This document shows, piece after piece, positions 61,582 to 64,000 of a DNA stretch of 64,000 nt (position 1 is its first letter; the number at the start of each line of letters is the position of its first letter). A program made the position numbers and the translations under genes. The stretch spans positions 169,148 to 233,147 of the forward strand of contig NZ_FRDA01000009.1 in NCBI RefSeq assembly GCF_900143095.1, given 5' to 3'. Source of the stretch: Pseudomonas asturiensis (GTDB taxonomy: Bacteria > Pseudomonadota > Gammaproteobacteria > Pseudomonadales > Pseudomonadaceae). The notes under the pieces were generated by a model. That model was not told the origin of the DNA, made no database searches, and saw only the letters and a program-made list of their open reading frames with translations.

Positions 61582-62184
61582 CTACTTGATCGACTGTTTG
61601 GCGTGACGCAGTGTGGACAAAATGCGCTGCCTAACATTCGGGTGAGTGCAAACGGAAAGGGGGCTTGGGTGTGGCATTTCCAGCAATGAAAAATTAGGGA
61701 AGGCGAGCCGAACACGCGGTATGGCTTTCTGGGCAACACGTCCGGCAAACACGATAGTGACGAGATCAGGGAAAAGCGTCAGTAGCGTGATCAGCATCTC
61801 GATACCTTCCTCAATTTGCGCTCTGCGGAGCGGACCCTTGGGCTTATCGAGATCTGGTAACCAAGGGTACAAATTCCAAAGGACGGTTTTGTGACGTGCC
61901 AGTCCAACCTGCTCAATGAAACCTTTCAGGTTGCGTTGTGCAGGCCCCGGATTGTCTCTTGAGACATACCGTGGAAGACTGACCGTTCGAGCGGGCGATT
62001 CCAACAAGATCAATACCCTTGCGAAGACGCCGCCATCCAGTGGATCGAAATACGGTAATGTTCTTTCGCCCGTGGACTGGGCCATTACCCAGCGCGTCAA
62101 TTCAGCAGTTTTCGGCAGCAGCAAAAAGTCTTCTCTTACCTTAAGAGAAATTTCCTGCTCTGCGCTTTTCTGATTGAGTAACAC
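61582..62184 (-). CDS. Uracil-DNA glycosylase-superfamily protein
   Basis: A 200-aa protein of the UDG superfamily. The first motif ARVLILLESPARTVSL and the C-terminal MPHPSPLSVC (HPSPL-type DNA-intercalating loop with its His) are visible, with IVFAGRVAQKAI as a core strand. The usual iron-sulfur Cys set of family 4/5 enzymes is absent. It starts at a GTG that overlaps the pyrophosphatase stop (TAGTG), so it is translated from the enolase-pyrophosphatase transcript. Activity is not certain. Confidence 0.8.
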   Translation of the reverse strand: MLLNQKSAEQEISLKVREDFLLLPKTAELTRWVMAQSTGERTLPYFDPLDGGVFARVLILLESPARTVSLPRYVSRDNPGPAQRNLKGFIEQVGLARHKTVLWNLYPWLPDLDKPKGPLRRAQIEEGIEMLITLLTLFPDLVTIVFAGRVAQKAIPRVRLAFPNFSLLEMPHPSPLSVCTHPNVRQRILSTLRHAKQSIK

Positions 62185-62729
62185 TACTTGGAAGCCTCCT
62201 TCTTCAGGTTATAGGCCGCTACCGATTTACGAATATCTTCCCGCGCTTCGTCTGCGCTCCCCCAGCGGCCCATTTTCACCCACTTACCCGGCTCTAACGC
62301 TTTGTAGTTTTCGAAGAAGTGCTGAATCTGTGCGAGGAGTAACGCAGGGAGGTCAGAGCATTCCTTTACATTGCTGTACATAGAGCTGAGTTTTTCATGA
62401 GGCACTGCGATTACCTTGGCATCCGCACCAGCTTCGTCCGTCATGTACATCACACCTACTGGGCGACTGCGGATGACAACGCCAGGTGATACCGGGTAAG
62501 GGCAAATCACGAGGACGTCCAAAGGATCGCCGTCATCGCTCAAGGTATTTGGAATGAACCCGTAGTTAGCCGGGTAGAACATCGGCGTGCTGAGGAAGCG
62601 ATCAACGAAGATCTGTCCACTTGGCTTGTCCACCTCGTACTTGATCGGCGAGTGGTTTGCAGGAATCTCGATAACGGTGAAGAAGTCATCGGGGATCGCG
62701 TTACCAGCTGGAATATCCGTGTAGCTCAT
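62184..62729 (-). CDS. ppa: Inorganic pyrophosphatase (family I)
   Basis: A cytosolic Mg-dependent enzyme hydrolysing pyrophosphate to phosphate. The N-terminus SYTDIPAGNAIPDDFFTVIEIPAN, the active-site block DDGDPLDVLVICPYPVSPG (Asp metal ligands), DEAGADAKVIAVP and the closing KWVKMGRWGSADEAREDI are all present. The 181 aa are full length. ATG 62729 has better spacing from GGAG than the ATG 6 nt upstream. It is a second, cargo copy of a housekeeping enzyme, cotranscribed with enolase. Confidence 0.95.
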   Translation of the reverse strand: MSYTDIPAGNAIPDDFFTVIEIPANHSPIKYEVDKPSGQIFVDRFLSTPMFYPANYGFIPNTLSDDGDPLDVLVICPYPVSPGVVIRSRPVGVMYMTDEAGADAKVIAVPHEKLSSMYSNVKECSDLPALLLAQIQHFFENYKALEPGKWVKMGRWGSADEAREDIRKSVAAYNLKKEASK

Positions 62730-62844
62730 GCTCATATCTCCAAGCGTCTAGGAAAGGCCAATGCCACTGACGTTTTTGCCAACAGCTATACGTGGTTCGT
62801 TTTTTTACGGTAACCAGTCCAACAGGTTTACCGGCGATAGGCCG

Positions 62845-64000
62845 TCAGCGCACGAATGCATCATGTCCTGCATAAAACGCACGGCTGCCAAGATCCTCTT
62901 CTATTCGCAGAAACTGATTGTATTTCTCGACCCGCTCCCCCCGGCATGGAGCTCCTGTCTTGAGATGGCCAGTCCCCATCGCGACAGTCAGATCAGCGAT
63001 GGAGCTGTCCACCGTCTCCCCGCTACGATGAGAAACCATCGCCCCCCAATTTGCCCCATAGGCCATTTCGATGGCGGCTTTGGTCTCAGTCAGCGTTCCG
63101 ATTTGATTAGGTTTGATCAATACGGCATTGGCGACGTTTTCTGTGATGCCTCGCTGAATCCGTTCGACATTGGTGACAAATAGGTCATCTCCAACCAACT
63201 CGATCCGGTCACCCAGAGCTGCATTCAATAGCTTCCAGCCTGACCAATCGTCTTCCGCGAGTCCATCTTCCAGTACCGCAATCGGATACTTGTCGACCCA
63301 GGAGGAATAGAGATTAATCAGCTCTTGAGCATCGACCTTACGACCCTCAGAGCGCAGATGGTAAAGGCCGTTTTCATAGAAGCCGCTGGATGCTGGATCG
63401 ATAGCGATCTCGATCTGAGATCCAGGGGTGTAACCAGCCCTCTCGATTGCCTTGATGATCAGCTCAATGGCGTCTGAGTTTTTCTTGAGTGCCGGCGCAA
63501 AGCCGCCCTCATCTCCGACCGCTGTTGAATAGCCGGCGTCCTTAAGCACCGCTTTCAGCTCGTGGTACACCTCGGAGCCCCATCGCAAGGCTTCCTTGAA
63601 ACTGCCAGCCCCTGTAGGTGCAATCATGAATTCCTGAAAGTCAGGGCCTTGCCAGTTGGCGTGAACACCGCCATTGAGAATATTGAACATCGGGACGGGC
63701 ATTCTTGCTGCTTGCTCGCCGCCCAGATATTGGAACAAGGGCAAGTTCAGCGCAGAAGCCGCCGCTCTGGCAACGGCGAGGCTCACGCCCAAGATCGCGT
63801 TTCCTCCAAGCCTGGATTTATCAGAGGTTCCATCCAGCTTAATCATCAAATGATCAATTTGTTCCTGGTCAATCGCATTCATGCCCCTCAGAGACTCAAG
63901 TATTTCGGTATTCACATTGCTAACGGCCTTTAAGGATGCTCCGATCAACTTGCTGCGCAGCGGCGGCGAGTCGCAATTTGCCCGGCACCCAGCGCTATTT
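62845..64000 (-). CDS. eno: Enolase, cargo copy (5' end outside window)
   Basis: Phosphopyruvate hydratase, the glycolytic enzyme converting 2-phosphoglycerate to phosphoenolpyruvate. Visible active-site elements: GGVHANWQGPDFQEFMI (His and Glu), VGDEGGFAP, AIDPASSGFY (Asp), LVGDDLFVTN (Asp), LIKPNQIGTL (Lys), SHRSGETVD and KTGAPCRGERVEKYNQ (second Lys). The frame is open to the window edge, so about 45-55 N-terminal residues with the SGAST loop are missing. First visible gene of the eno-ppa-UDG operon, 115 bp before ppa. Its sequence diverges from ordinary Pseudomonas Eno, which suggests a transferred variant. Confidence 0.93.
   Translation of the reverse strand, partial: NSAGCRANCDSPPLRSKLIGASLKAVSNVNTEILESLRGMNAIDQEQIDHLMIKLDGTSDKSRLGGNAILGVSLAVARAAASALNLPLFQYLGGEQAARMPVPMFNILNGGVHANWQGPDFQEFMIAPTGAGSFKEALRWGSEVYHELKAVLKDAGYSTAVGDEGGFAPALKKNSDAIELIIKAIERAGYTPGSQIEIAIDPASSGFYENGLYHLRSEGRKVDAQELINLYSSWVDKYPIAVLEDGLAEDDWSGWKLLNAALGDRIELVGDDLFVTNVERIQRGITENVANAVLIKPNQIGTLTETKAAIEMAYGANWGAMVSHRSGETVDSSIADLTVAMGTGHLKTGAPCRGERVEKYNQFLRIEEDLGSRAFYAGHDAFVR

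Larger units (their letters stand above)
2608..64000. mobile_element. Integrative and conjugative element (PsICE/PFGI-1-like), left part and cargo
   Basis: An integrase next to a tRNA cluster, a MobH relaxase, a TraD coupling protein, a VirB4-type ATPase, the PFL_47xx family of G-type mating-pair genes, DUF3577 and DUF3275 proteins and an ICE-type topoisomerase III together define a complete transfer backbone. Cargo interrupts it at several points (DUF4214 gene, helicase, Shedu-like pair, IS66, metabolic genes, enolase module). The left end is placed after the tRNA terminator by inference. The right end, with the usual par, rep and pil genes, is outside the window. Confidence 0.8.

Overview
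The window looks like a chromosomal stretch of a Pseudomonas syringae-group bacterium carrying most of an integrative and conjugative element (ICE). The chromosomal anchor is the 3' part of clpB followed by a tRNA cluster (Asn-GTT, Pro-TGG, Lys-TTT, and a second identical Pro-TGG). This is the clpB/tRNA-Lys neighbourhood where ICEs of the PPHGI-1/PsICE type are known to insert. Everything from about 2.6 kb to the right edge reads as ICE backbone plus cargo. The far end of the element is not in the window.

Layout, left to right. (1) 2.7-6.1 kb: a tyrosine integrase translationally coupled to a MobH/TraI relaxase. (2) 6.5-9.6 kb: an SOS cassette (SRAP-domain gene divergent from rulAB around a perfect LexA box) and a DUF3742 gene. 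(3) 9.6-14.3 kb: conjugation operon C (TraG-N, PFL_4711/4710/4709-type genes). (4) 15-16.8 kb: a cargo gene for an Ala/Thr/Val-rich DUF4214 protein, probably surface-located. (5) 17.2-26.1 kb: operon B, the core of the type IV secretion machine (DsbA-like, VirB4/TraC ATPase, lipoprotein, TraB/TraK/TraE/TraL-like proteins, RAQPRD). (6) 26.2-28.6 kb: small genes and an Fbh1/UvrD-like helicase. (7) 28.6-34.0 kb: operon A (TraD coupling protein, transglycosylase, PilP-like protein and others). (8) 34.4-37.3 kb: an accessory pair, a Shedu-like nuclease fused to a zinc module, facing a probable proteasome-like Ntn hydrolase. (9) 37.8-46.2 kb: SNF2 helicase, DNA methyltransferase and a block of small ICE maintenance genes including DUF3275 and DUF3577. 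(10) 46.5-48.9 kb: an IS66-family insertion sequence. (11) 49-52.5 kb: metabolic cargo (carboxymuconolactone decarboxylase-like protein, aldo-keto reductase, LysR) and an IS30 remnant. (12) 52.9-54.9 kb: ICE topoisomerase III. (13) 55.7 kb to the edge: a recombinase-led module with a TDT/SLAC1 transporter, a YeiE-like LysR regulator, a YncE-like propeller, a UDG-like protein, pyrophosphatase and enolase. This gene set resembles what I recall of Tn6212, the common cargo of P. syringae ICEs.

The most notable non-coding signals are four. A 36-bp element of invariant length lies 53-65 bp upstream of the first gene of each of the three conjugation operons. A family of gene-specific leader hairpins pairs with the Shine-Dalgarno sequence of most genes in the 42-46 kb block. 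A ~145-bp structured repeat occurs twice in that block with compensatory changes. An 11-6-11 dif-like site lies directly upstream of the recombinase that opens the Tn6212-like module. All functional statements rest on reading the sequence and on remembered family motifs; no database search was run.
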